DNA of 64,000 bases from an uncultured Cohaesibacter sp. (lineage in GTDB: Bacteria > Pseudomonadota > Alphaproteobacteria > Rhizobiales > Cohaesibacteraceae): positions 2,963,501 to 3,027,500 of the forward strand of contig NZ_OY761553.1 of assembly GCF_963664735.1 (NCBI RefSeq), read 5' to 3'. This document shows, piece after piece, positions 54,308-62,388 of this stretch. The translations under genes were made by a program, and so were the position numbers. The notes beneath the pieces are model-generated. The model ran no database searches. It was not told where the DNA came from and saw only the letters and a program-made list of their open reading frames with translations. Position 1 is the stretch's first letter. Each line of letters begins with the position of its first letter.

Positions 54308-54615
54308 TGAACAAAATTTCGCAAAAAATTGAAAGAAGCACAGTTCTCGGCAATGTAACTCAAACCGCTAATATTATTAATGATTCCGAGCTAAAAAATG
54401 AAATTAGTAAATTTTCCGAAGCTGCAAATAAGAAATTCCTGGAGAATAATATGGAAAAGCCAAAGGAATTTGCAAGTCTCGAAAAAGAAATACTAAAGAC
54501 AAATCCAGATATCAAAAAAATTCGGAACCTCTGGTACGGCTCTATAAATGCATTACCAAAACTAACTGACTTGGCTAAATCCTTTGAAAAAATAATAGAT
54601 CATTTCAATCAGTAA
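54307..54615 (+). CDS. Small hypothetical protein coupled to the DUF6232-like gene
   Basis: A 102-residue soluble, charged, mostly helical protein with no family I recognise. It opens with IERSTVLGNVTQTANIIN, which mirrors the C-terminus of the preceding protein (S-x-x/I-G-N-V-S/T-Q-x-A). The rest (residues ~25-102) is predicted helical with several lysines. The ATG at 54307 uses the last base of the upstream stop. It ends 51 bases from the convergent polA gene. The pair may be a small accessory module; the role is unknown. Confidence 0.68.
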   Translation: MNKISQKIERSTVLGNVTQTANIINDSELKNEISKFSEAANKKFLENNMEKPKEFASLEKEILKTNPDIKKIRNLWYGSINALPKLTDLAKSFEKIIDHFNQ

Positions 54616-54666
54616 TAATTCCGCACCCTTTTCAAACATTTCAATAAGCTGCAATAACGTCTCCCC

Positions 54667-57564
54667 TCAATGCGCCTCGTCCCAGTTGTCGGCGGCGTTG
54701 GCGTCTACTTTTAGGGGGACGCTTAGTTGCAGGGCGGGCATGGGGGCATTTTCCATGATGGTGCGGACGATGCTGATGGTGTCATCGACCTCGGCTTCGG
54801 GCACCTCGAAGATCAGTTCGTCATGGACTTGCAGCAGCATGCGGGCCGAGAGGGACGCATCGCTTAGGGCATCTTCCATGCGGACCATGGCGCGGCGCAG
54901 GATGTCGGCGGCCGAGCCCTGAATGGGGGCGTTGATGGCGGCGCGTTCCTGAAAATTGCGCATGTTGGGATTTTTCGAATTGATCTCCGGATAATGGATC
55001 TTGCGTCCGAAAATGGTTTCGACATAGCCCTGCTCGCGGGCGGCCTTCTTGGTGGCTTCCATATAGTCGCGGATGCCGGGGAAGCGCTCGAAATAGGTGT
55101 CGATATAATCCTTGGCCTCGCCGCGGGAAATGCCGAGCTGGTTGGCCAGCCCGAAGGCGGAAATGCCATAGATGATGCCGAAATTGATGGCCTTGGCGCG
55201 GCGGCGGGTGGCGGCGTCCATATCGGCCAGCGGCACATGGAACATTTCCGAGGCCGTCATGGCGTGAATGTCGAGCCCTTCCTCGAAGGCCTTTTTCAGC
55301 TGCGGGATATCGGCCATATGGGCCAGCACGCGCAGCTCTATCTGGCTATAGTCGGCCGAGACCAGCTTGTTGCCCTTCTCGGCAATGAAGGCAGTACGGA
55401 TCTTGCGGCCCTCTTCGGTGCGCACGGGAATATTCTGAAGGTTGGGATCAGATGAAGCCAGCCGTCCGGTGGTTGTTGCTGCCAGCGAATAGGAGGTATG
55501 GACGCGCTTGGTCTCAGGGTTGATGAAGGTCGGCAGTGCGTCAGTATAGGTGCTCTTCAATTTGGAAAGCTGGCGCCACTCCACCACCTTGCTGGGCAGC
55601 TCATGGCCTTCGGCTGCGAGATCTTCCAGCACGCTGGCCGAGGTCGACCATGCTCCGGTCTTGGTTTTCTTGCCGCCGGGAAGGTCCATTTCGCCAAACA
55701 GAATATCGCCCAGTTGCTTGGGGCTGCCGATATTGAAGGGTTGGCCTGCCAGGGCGTGGATTTCTTCTTCCAGCCGCGCCATGCCCTGGGCGAAGGTGCC
55801 TGAAAGCTGGGACAGGATCTGGCGATCGACCGAGACGCCGCGCGCTTCCATGCGGCGCAGGATCGGCAGCAGCGGGCGCTCCAGCCTCTCATAGACTGTG
55901 GTCATGCCATCGGCGGCAAGACGCGGCTTGAGGATCATCCAGAGGCGCAAGGTCACATCGGCATCTTCAGCAGCATAGGGCGTCGCCTTCTCGATCTCGA
56001 CCTTGTCGAAGGTGATCTGGCTCTTGCCGCTGCCTGCCACTTCCTTGAAGGCAATCGGCTTGTGGCCAAGCCAAAGCTCGGAAAGCTCGTCCATGCCATG
56101 GCCATGCTTGCCGGCATCCAGAACATAGGAGAGCAGCAGGGTGTCATCAAAGGGCGCGATCTCTATGTCATAGCGGCTGAGCAGCAGGGTGTCATATTTG
56201 AGATTCTGGCCGATCTTGAGGATGGAAGGATCTTCCAGCATGCCTTTGAGGGCCTTGACCGCCTCGGTGATCGGGATCTGGCCTTCCACCAGCCCACCGC
56301 CAAACATGTCGCCCTCGCCGGAAATATGGTTGAGCGGAATATAGCAGGCCTTGCCCGGCTCGGTTGCCAGCGACACGCCAACCAGATTGGCCTGCATGGC
56401 ATCAAGGCTGTCTGTTTCGGTATCCACGGCCACATGGCCGATGCGCTTTGCCTCATCAAGCCAGACTTGCAGCTCGTCCATGGTGCGCACGGTCTGGTAG
56501 CCCTGATTGTCAATCGGCAAGGCGCCGATGTCGGCGGCCATTCTTGCGGCCAGATCGAGCGGGCCGGGTGTCTTGTCGCCCGCTTCGGTCTCATCGCCAT
56601 CGCTGGCGGCTTGCGGGCTTTCGGCCTCCCAGCCAGCGACCTCAAGGCTGGTCGCATCCACCTCGGCGGCCTCGGTCTCTGTCGCTTCGGCAACGCGGCG
56701 GGTCAGCGTGGTGAATTCCAGTGCCTTGAGGAAGGAAACCAGCTTCGGTCCTTCCAGATCGCAGCAGACCAGCGCATCAAGGCCAAGCGGCAGCGGCACA
56801 TCGCGTTTGAGATAGACCAGCTGTTTGGAAATGCGGGCCTGCTCGGCAAATTCGATGAGATTTTCGCGACGCTTCTTCTGCTTGATGCCGTCGGCCTGTT
56901 CCAAAAGGCTTTCCAGATCGCCATATTCATTGATCAGCTGGGCGGCGGTCTTGATGCCAATGCCGGGTACGCCGGGCACATTGTCAACGGAATCACCAGC
57001 GAGCGCCTGCACCTCGACCACTTTGTCGGGCGTGACGCCGAATTTCTCGGCGACTTCCTCTTCGCCGATGCGCTTGTTCTTCATGGTGTCGACCATCATG
57101 ACGCCGGGGCGCACAAGCTGCATCAGATCCTTGTCCGAACCGATAATGGTCACATCGGCGCCTGCGGCCAGTGCCATTTCGGAATAGGTGGCAATGATAT
57201 CATCCGCCTCATAGCCTTCCAGCTCGATGCAGGCGATGTTGAAGGCCCGCACGGCATCGCGGATAAGGCCGAACTGGGGCACCAGATCTTCCGGCGCAGG
57301 CGGGCGCTGGGCCTTATATTGATCATAGATCGTGTTGCGGAAGGTATCGCCCTTGGCGTCGAAAATCACCGCCACATGGGTGGGATTAGCGCCAACAATG
57401 CCCTTGTCTCCATCAGAGATAAGCTTCCAGAGCATATTGCAGAAGCCCGAAACCGCGCCAACCGGCAGACCGTCGCTCTTGCGCGTCAGCGGCGGCAGGG
57501 CGTGATAGGCTCGAAAAATGTAGGAAGACCCGTCAATCAAAAAGAGATGCGGTTTTTCGGACAT
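54667..57564 (-). CDS. polA: DNA polymerase I
   Basis: A 965-residue repair and Okazaki-fragment polymerase with all three domains. The 5'-3' exonuclease (~1-300) starts with LFLIDGSSYIFRAYHALPPL. The proofreading 3'-5' exonuclease is active by motif: AVDTETDSLD (ExoI), IGQNLKYDTLLLSRY (ExoII), YAAEDADVTLRL (ExoIII). The polymerase has motif A (VSADYSQIELRVLAHM), motif B (RRRAKAINFGIIYGISAFGLA) and motif C (LLQVHDELIFEVP). A Glu/Ala-rich linker of about 60 residues lies between the two exonuclease domains. Single gene, transcribed leftward. Confidence 0.98.
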   Translation of the reverse strand: MSEKPHLFLIDGSSYIFRAYHALPPLTRKSDGLPVGAVSGFCNMLWKLISDGDKGIVGANPTHVAVIFDAKGDTFRNTIYDQYKAQRPPAPEDLVPQFGLIRDAVRAFNIACIELEGYEADDIIATYSEMALAAGADVTIIGSDKDLMQLVRPGVMMVDTMKNKRIGEEEVAEKFGVTPDKVVEVQALAGDSVDNVPGVPGIGIKTAAQLINEYGDLESLLEQADGIKQKKRRENLIEFAEQARISKQLVYLKRDVPLPLGLDALVCCDLEGPKLVSFLKALEFTTLTRRVAEATETEAAEVDATSLEVAGWEAESPQAASDGDETEAGDKTPGPLDLAARMAADIGALPIDNQGYQTVRTMDELQVWLDEAKRIGHVAVDTETDSLDAMQANLVGVSLATEPGKACYIPLNHISGEGDMFGGGLVEGQIPITEAVKALKGMLEDPSILKIGQNLKYDTLLLSRYDIEIAPFDDTLLLSYVLDAGKHGHGMDELSELWLGHKPIAFKEVAGSGKSQITFDKVEIEKATPYAAEDADVTLRLWMILKPRLAADGMTTVYERLERPLLPILRRMEARGVSVDRQILSQLSGTFAQGMARLEEEIHALAGQPFNIGSPKQLGDILFGEMDLPGGKKTKTGAWSTSASVLEDLAAEGHELPSKVVEWRQLSKLKSTYTDALPTFINPETKRVHTSYSLAATTTGRLASSDPNLQNIPVRTEEGRKIRTAFIAEKGNKLVSADYSQIELRVLAHMADIPQLKKAFEEGLDIHAMTASEMFHVPLADMDAATRRRAKAINFGIIYGISAFGLANQLGISRGEAKDYIDTYFERFPGIRDYMEATKKAAREQGYVETIFGRKIHYPEINSKNPNMRNFQERAAINAPIQGSAADILRRAMVRMEDALSDASLSARMLLQVHDELIFEVPEAEVDDTISIVRTIMENAPMPALQLSVPLKVDANAADNWDEAH

Positions 57565-57667
57565 TGGAATTTCCCTTTATAGCCTTGCTGGACGCGCCGG
57601 TGATGGCGAACAAACCATGATCATACTGTCATGTGACCTTAGCGCATGGATGAGGGCAAAGAAAAGA

Positions 57668-57711
57668 GCAAAAGAAAAAGCTCCCGGATTGATCGCACAA
57701 TCGGGGAGCTC
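57668..57711 (-). terminator. Intrinsic terminator of the acyltransferase gene
   Basis: On the minus strand AGCTCCCCGATTG pairs with CAATCCGGGAGCT (one C-C mismatch) around a six-base loop, followed by TTTTTCTTTTG. It lies 32 bases after the acyltransferase stop and upstream of polA. Confidence 0.93.
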
Positions 57712-57742
57712 TTGTTAAGAAAGCAGTCCTCAGCAAGCTTGA

Positions 57743-58792
57743 CTATTCAGCTGCGAAGGCGAGGCTTTTAGGCTTTTTTTTGAGCCTTGCCCAGCCCGGA
57801 CGAACATAAAGGAACGTTCCGATTTTGAGCCGCATAACGATTTCATACATGACAACAGCACCAATTACGGTGGCCAACGAAACAATGAAAGCAGAAAGCC
57901 CCGGGTCGCCATTGCCAAATTTCATGACGAGGATTCGCGTAATACCCATGGGCAGAAAGAAACCGAGATAAATGGGAAGAGAATGGCTGCCGAGATAGCG
58001 GAAGACCCGCGCCAGCACCCGCCCGAGAGCGAACTCGTTGATCATTCCCATGAAGTTGACCACTGCCATGAAGCCGAGAATGCCCATAATTATGGCCACC
58101 GGCACAATCTCGCCATAGCCCATCCAGACCACCAGTCCATTCATGACAGCCCATACGCCAAGCCCCAGAGCGGAGATCAGTTTCTTGTCACGAGCAGAAT
58201 TGGCAAGGGCAAACCAGATATCACGACCGAAATGCCCGGCAAGGAAAAAGACATAATATTTGGACAAGTCATCAATGACGAAAATACCTGTCGATGTCAG
58301 CAGAAATTTACAAGCAATCGCGATGGCAAATTGCAGCAACATCGGCAGCGGTTTGGTAAGGCGCAAAGCAAGAAAATAGAAGGGCAGGAGATAGATAAAC
58401 CAGAGCGGGCCAAAGGGCTGCACATAAGAAATCAAATAGTAAAACGCAGTTCCATGCACACCGAACTCCTGAATGAAGAATGGTGTCTTGAAAATGAACT
58501 CGATTGTCATCCAAAGGAAATAGAAATAGCCGAAATGGACGAACTTCTTGTCGGCAAAGACGGACCATTCCCTGACAATCGCTTTGGCAGCAAAAAGACC
58601 CGCGACGGCAAAAAAGACAGGCATACGAAATGGGGTGGCGTAGGCCAGTATGGGGTGCATCCAACCCTCACTACCCATATATTTTTCTACCCCGTTGATG
58701 GAATGCATGACTACGACCAACAGGATCGTCAATCCCTTGGTTAGATCCACCCAATCAATATGGGCGTCTCTTTTGCTTGCTTGAATTGCCAT
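57743..58792 (-). CDS. Acyltransferase 3 family membrane protein
   Basis: A 349-residue integral membrane protein of the acyltransferase 3 (OafA/NodX-like) family with about ten hydrophobic segments. The N-terminal WVDLTKGLTILLVVVMHS contains the family arginine/lysine-G and the catalytic-site histidine; PFRMPVFFAVAGLFAAKA carries the second conserved arginine. It transfers an acyl group to an extracytoplasmic sugar, for example a glycan or exopolysaccharide; the acceptor is unknown. I use the ATG at 58792, preceded by GGAG; the frame extends to 58837. A perfect TTAA-N7-TTAA box lies 45 bases upstream. Confidence 0.9.
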   Translation of the reverse strand: MAIQASKRDAHIDWVDLTKGLTILLVVVMHSINGVEKYMGSEGWMHPILAYATPFRMPVFFAVAGLFAAKAIVREWSVFADKKFVHFGYFYFLWMTIEFIFKTPFFIQEFGVHGTAFYYLISYVQPFGPLWFIYLLPFYFLALRLTKPLPMLLQFAIAIACKFLLTSTGIFVIDDLSKYYVFFLAGHFGRDIWFALANSARDKKLISALGLGVWAVMNGLVVWMGYGEIVPVAIIMGILGFMAVVNFMGMINEFALGRVLARVFRYLGSHSLPIYLGFFLPMGITRILVMKFGNGDPGLSAFIVSLATVIGAVVMYEIVMRLKIGTFLYVRPGWARLKKKPKSLAFAAE

Positions 58793-59286
58793 GCCCCGCT
58801 CCATGTATATCACCAACAGGCGATGAAATATTCTCATTAAAGTTATATTAACATAGTGGGGTATTTTTACTTAAGAATCTCTCTAATTATTACCTTAACG
58901 TTAATATTTGCGCTATGCGTCTGAAAAGATGAGATAATGCGGTGTTTATAAAAGTTTGAAATACAACCGTTCATGATTGGTTAACTATAAATTTTGCAAA
59001 TGTCTCTATTTGGTTGCCAACCTTTTTCTGGTCCCAGATAGACAAATTGTTTGTGTATGGCGCCTGTAGCCGCAATCATTGTTAACAAGACCTTCGGGAT
59101 CAACGCACTATGATAAATCGCCAATTCGCACAATCGGGGCCGCTCCATCCATGAATTTGCCTCAATATATGACCATAGTTTGTTGCCAACTTTCCCAGGC
59201 TCCAGCGTAAGCCGATAGATGAAACTGATAGCTGCCTTTGTCTGCGCTCGCAAAGGCCAACAAGAATAGAGATTTTGCCAAAGATC
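58793..59286. promoter_or_regulatory. Divergent region between acyltransferase and penicillin-binding protein genes
   Basis: About 490 bases, AT-rich near the acyltransferase. It contains a perfect CtrA-type box TTAA-AGTTATA-TTAA at 58837-58851 and a palindrome TTAACGTTAA at 58895-58904. A minus-strand frame at 58981-59253 has no family features and I do not call it. Confidence 0.5.
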
Positions 59287-61503
59287 ATGACGCCAAAACG
59301 CAGTTCTTCACAATCGGGCTCTTTTAGTGACATTCGCTTAAGCGAGGAAGACAGAAGCCATCCAGCTATGTCCTCCAAACGCCCAGCAAAACGGAAAATG
59401 CGTCCCGATGGCAGTCCTGCGCAACAAGGCAGCAAGGCAAAAGGCTCCGGCAAAAAAGCGGGCAATGGCTCTGGTGGCAACAGGTCTGGCGGCGGCGGAG
59501 GGCGCCCCCCACGAAACGCCCCCCCATCTGGAGGTAGAAGACGCGCGCCAAGACCATCGGTCCTGAGCCGGTTTTTCAAGCTCTGTCGGCACCTTGTCTA
59601 TTGGTTGATCATTGCTGGCATATGGGGATCTATCGTCGCTGGTGGTATCATTCTCTATTATGGTGCCAAACTGCCTCAATCCACAGACTGGAAGATTCCC
59701 GACCGTCCGCCCAATGTGCAGATCGTTTCGCTGGATGGCGGTCTCATAGCCAACCGAGGCAAAACCGGCGGGCAGAAGGTTAGCATCTCCACCCTGCCGC
59801 CCTATCTGGTAGATGCCGTGGTGGCGATCGAAGATCACCGCTTCTTTCACCATTTCGGGTTCGACCCCATCGGCTTTACGCGCGCTATGGTGACCAACCT
59901 CGTGCGTGGGCGTGTCTCTCAAGGTGGATCGACACTTACCCAGCAGCTTGCCAAAAACCTTTTTCTTGAGCATAAACGCACGCTTGAGCGGAAGGTGCAG
60001 GAGCTTATTCTGGCGATTTGGCTGGAAACCAAATATTCCAAACAAGAGATATTGGAAATGTATCTCAACCGCGTTTATCTGGGCTCAGGAGCCATTGGGG
60101 TGGACGCTGCCGCTCGGACTTATTTCAACAAACCTGCCTCAATGCTGACCCTTTCAGAAGCAGCAACCATTGCAGGCCTTTTGAAAGCGCCATCAAGGCT
60201 TGCACCGAACAAGCATCCCAAAGCGGCGCTAGAACGCTCCAAGCTGGTGTTGGCTGCGATGGAACGAGAAGGCTTCATTACGCCAGAAGAACGCAAACTG
60301 GCCCTGACACAAAGCATAGACACTGTTGCACGCCACCGGACAAGCTCACTCAATTATGTCGGTGACTGGGTGATGGAACAGCTTCCCGACCTGATTGGCG
60401 ATGTGAAAGAAGATCTGATTGTTGAAACAACCATCGATTTGCGCATGCAGACATTGGCGGAAAATGCCGTCGTTGACGCGATTGATGAAGAAGGCAAGAA
60501 ATACGGTGTTGAGCAGGGCGCGCTCGTCAGCGCCACCCCGCAAGGAGCCGTGCGGGCTCTGGTTGGTGGCAAATCCTATAGGGAGAGTCAGTTCAACCGC
60601 GCTGTTGACGCAAAACGCCAACCGGGCAGTGCCTTCAAGCCGTTTGTCTATTTAACTTCGCTAGAGTTGGGTAACACGCCCGATAGCATGCGTGTGGATG
60701 GCCCGGTTTCGTTCAATGGCTGGACACCACAGAACTATTCCAAGAAATATATGGGGCAAATACCCCTTCATAAGGCGCTGGCCCTGTCGATCAACACCAT
60801 CGCGGCTCAGCTTACCTTTGAAGTCGGGGCTGATCAGGTGGTCAACACAGCCCACCGGTTGGGCATCCAATCCAAGCTTGAGAACAATCTCTCCATTGCC
60901 CTTGGCACAAGCGAGGTAACCCCACTGGAACTTGTGGGCGCTTACATGCCCTTTGCCAATGGTGGGGCTCGCGCCATTCCTTATGTCGTTCAGCGCGTCA
61001 TAACCAAGGAAGGCAAGGTGCTTTACAACAACCCGGACATTCCGGGCCCTCTGGTCATCAAACCTGAAATTCTTTCCATGATGAACCAGATGATGCAAGA
61101 AACACTGATTACGGGAACGGGCAAAAAGGCCATGCTGGCCGGGCGTCCGGCCGGAGGGAAAACCGGTACGAGTCAGAATTTCCGCGATGCATGGTTTGTC
61201 GGATACACAGCCAATCTGGTCACCGGAATCTGGTTCGGTAATGACGATGGTTCTCCAACCAAGCATGCCTCAGGGGGTAATTTGCCCGCCGAAACATGGA
61301 AGAAATATATGGTTGGCGCTCACAATGGAATGACCGTTGCAAATTTGCCCGGCGTTAGCATGGAGCAGATCGCCCAGACGCGGCGTATTGCTGGCGGCGA
61401 GAAAAAGCCGTGGATCAACCCTGATCTGTTGCCGAAAGGCCAGAGCACCATGCCATTGCCCAAGGAACGCAAAGGACTGTTTGAACGGTTGTTTGGCAAT
61501 TAG
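59287..61503 (+). CDS. Class A penicillin-binding protein (PBP1A family)
   Basis: A 738-residue bifunctional peptidoglycan synthase. A long basic Gly/Ser/Pro-rich cytoplasmic tail (~1-95) precedes one membrane anchor (~105-125). The glycosyltransferase (GT51) domain has the catalytic Glu in VAIEDHRFFHHFGFD and GGSTLTQQLAKNLF. The transpeptidase has the nucleophile motif SAFK (RQPGSAFKPFVYL), SxN as SINT and KTG in GGKTGTSQ. It polymerises and crosslinks the wall. The start is uncertain: a TTG at 59275 and an ATG at 59287 lack a clear ribosome site, and an ATG at 59368 is also possible. The low-complexity tail is unusually long. Confidence 0.93.
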   Translation: MTPKRSSSQSGSFSDIRLSEEDRSHPAMSSKRPAKRKMRPDGSPAQQGSKAKGSGKKAGNGSGGNRSGGGGGRPPRNAPPSGGRRRAPRPSVLSRFFKLCRHLVYWLIIAGIWGSIVAGGIILYYGAKLPQSTDWKIPDRPPNVQIVSLDGGLIANRGKTGGQKVSISTLPPYLVDAVVAIEDHRFFHHFGFDPIGFTRAMVTNLVRGRVSQGGSTLTQQLAKNLFLEHKRTLERKVQELILAIWLETKYSKQEILEMYLNRVYLGSGAIGVDAAARTYFNKPASMLTLSEAATIAGLLKAPSRLAPNKHPKAALERSKLVLAAMEREGFITPEERKLALTQSIDTVARHRTSSLNYVGDWVMEQLPDLIGDVKEDLIVETTIDLRMQTLAENAVVDAIDEEGKKYGVEQGALVSATPQGAVRALVGGKSYRESQFNRAVDAKRQPGSAFKPFVYLTSLELGNTPDSMRVDGPVSFNGWTPQNYSKKYMGQIPLHKALALSINTIAAQLTFEVGADQVVNTAHRLGIQSKLENNLSIALGTSEVTPLELVGAYMPFANGGARAIPYVVQRVITKEGKVLYNNPDIPGPLVIKPEILSMMNQMMQETLITGTGKKAMLAGRPAGGKTGTSQNFRDAWFVGYTANLVTGIWFGNDDGSPTKHASGGNLPAETWKKYMVGAHNGMTVANLPGVSMEQIAQTRRIAGGEKKPWINPDLLPKGQSTMPLPKERKGLFERLFGN

Positions 61504-61545
61504 GGCCGGATGCTTGACGCTGATGACGGCTTGGAAAGGGATGCT

Positions 61546-62301
61546 CTAGTCATTCTCCACGCCATAGGAATGAAGGCGGCGACCATTATTGCGCAGCCAT
61601 GTCTGCCCGTCCTGATAGTTCGGACAGATCTTCTCGACATGATTCCAAAAGCGATCCGAGTGGTTCATTTCGCGCAAATGGGCCACTTCATGGGCGGCCA
61701 GATAATTCAGCACAAATGACGGCGCCATGATGACCCGCCATGAAAAAGACAATGTGCGGTTTGCGCTGCAGGAGCCCCAGCGGCTTGTTGTGTCCTTGAT
61801 CCGGATGGCGGCAGGCTTGACTCCCAAAGCGGCAGCATGCCGGGCAACCGCCTCTTCCAGATCCTTTCTGGCCTGTTTCTTGAGCCAATCGGTCACACGA
61901 CGGGGCATATGGGATTCATTGCCAGAAACAAGAAGAATGCGCCCCTCGTCAAGCTCCAGCAGGCGAACAGTGCCGCGGGCCACATCATTATGTTCCAGCG
62001 TATGCAGTAATCCGCGAACAGGAATAACAGCACCATGCTCAAAGGGAACATTCGGCGCTCTGGCCTGTTGTCGGTCGACCAGCCAGTTAACATTTTTCTG
62101 CAAAAACAACTGGATCTTTGCTTCGCTTAGCCCCGGAGGGCAAGTGGCGACCGGTTCACCGGTTTTGCTGTCAAGACGCAGAATCAATCGCTTGGCTCGA
62201 GCGTTCTGCTTCAGGCGCACCTCGATTGTTCGGCCTTCATGATGCAGACAGACCGAGGCTGGCAACTTTGATCTCCGACCGGTCGATAGCAGTTTCCTCA
62301 A
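61546..62301 (-). CDS. YgjP-like M48-type metallopeptidase (DUF45)
   Basis: A 251-residue protein of the YgjP/SprT-like DUF45 family. The zinc-binding motif is HEVAHLREMNHSDRFW (HExxH with a third ligand downstream), preceded by the family phrase TTSRWGSCS and RTLSFSWRVIMAP. A protease activity is predicted from the motif; in some homologues a nucleotide pyrophosphatase activity has been reported. The best start is a TTG at 62301 with AGGAG about ten bases upstream; no ATG precedes it in frame before a stop. Convergent with the penicillin-binding protein gene. Confidence 0.87.
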   Translation of the reverse strand: MRKLLSTGRRSKLPASVCLHHEGRTIEVRLKQNARAKRLILRLDSKTGEPVATCPPGLSEAKIQLFLQKNVNWLVDRQQARAPNVPFEHGAVIPVRGLLHTLEHNDVARGTVRLLELDEGRILLVSGNESHMPRRVTDWLKKQARKDLEEAVARHAAALGVKPAAIRIKDTTSRWGSCSANRTLSFSWRVIMAPSFVLNYLAAHEVAHLREMNHSDRFWNHVEKICPNYQDGQTWLRNNGRRLHSYGVEND

Positions 62302-62388
62302 ACGAGCCCCGTCTCCTAAAAATGCCCTGCGGGCAATCTACCTCTATAACGACGGTACTTGCTGCAAAGCCATAAGCAAAGAGCCTGA

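Noticed and set aside
56062-57582. 506-codon open frame antisense to polA
   Set aside because: polA is unmistakable on the other strand with all motifs in place; the antisense frame has no recognisable domain.
58981-59253. 90-codon minus-strand frame before the penicillin-binding protein gene
   Set aside because: No family features, no ribosome site, and it occupies the expected promoter region of the divergent genes.
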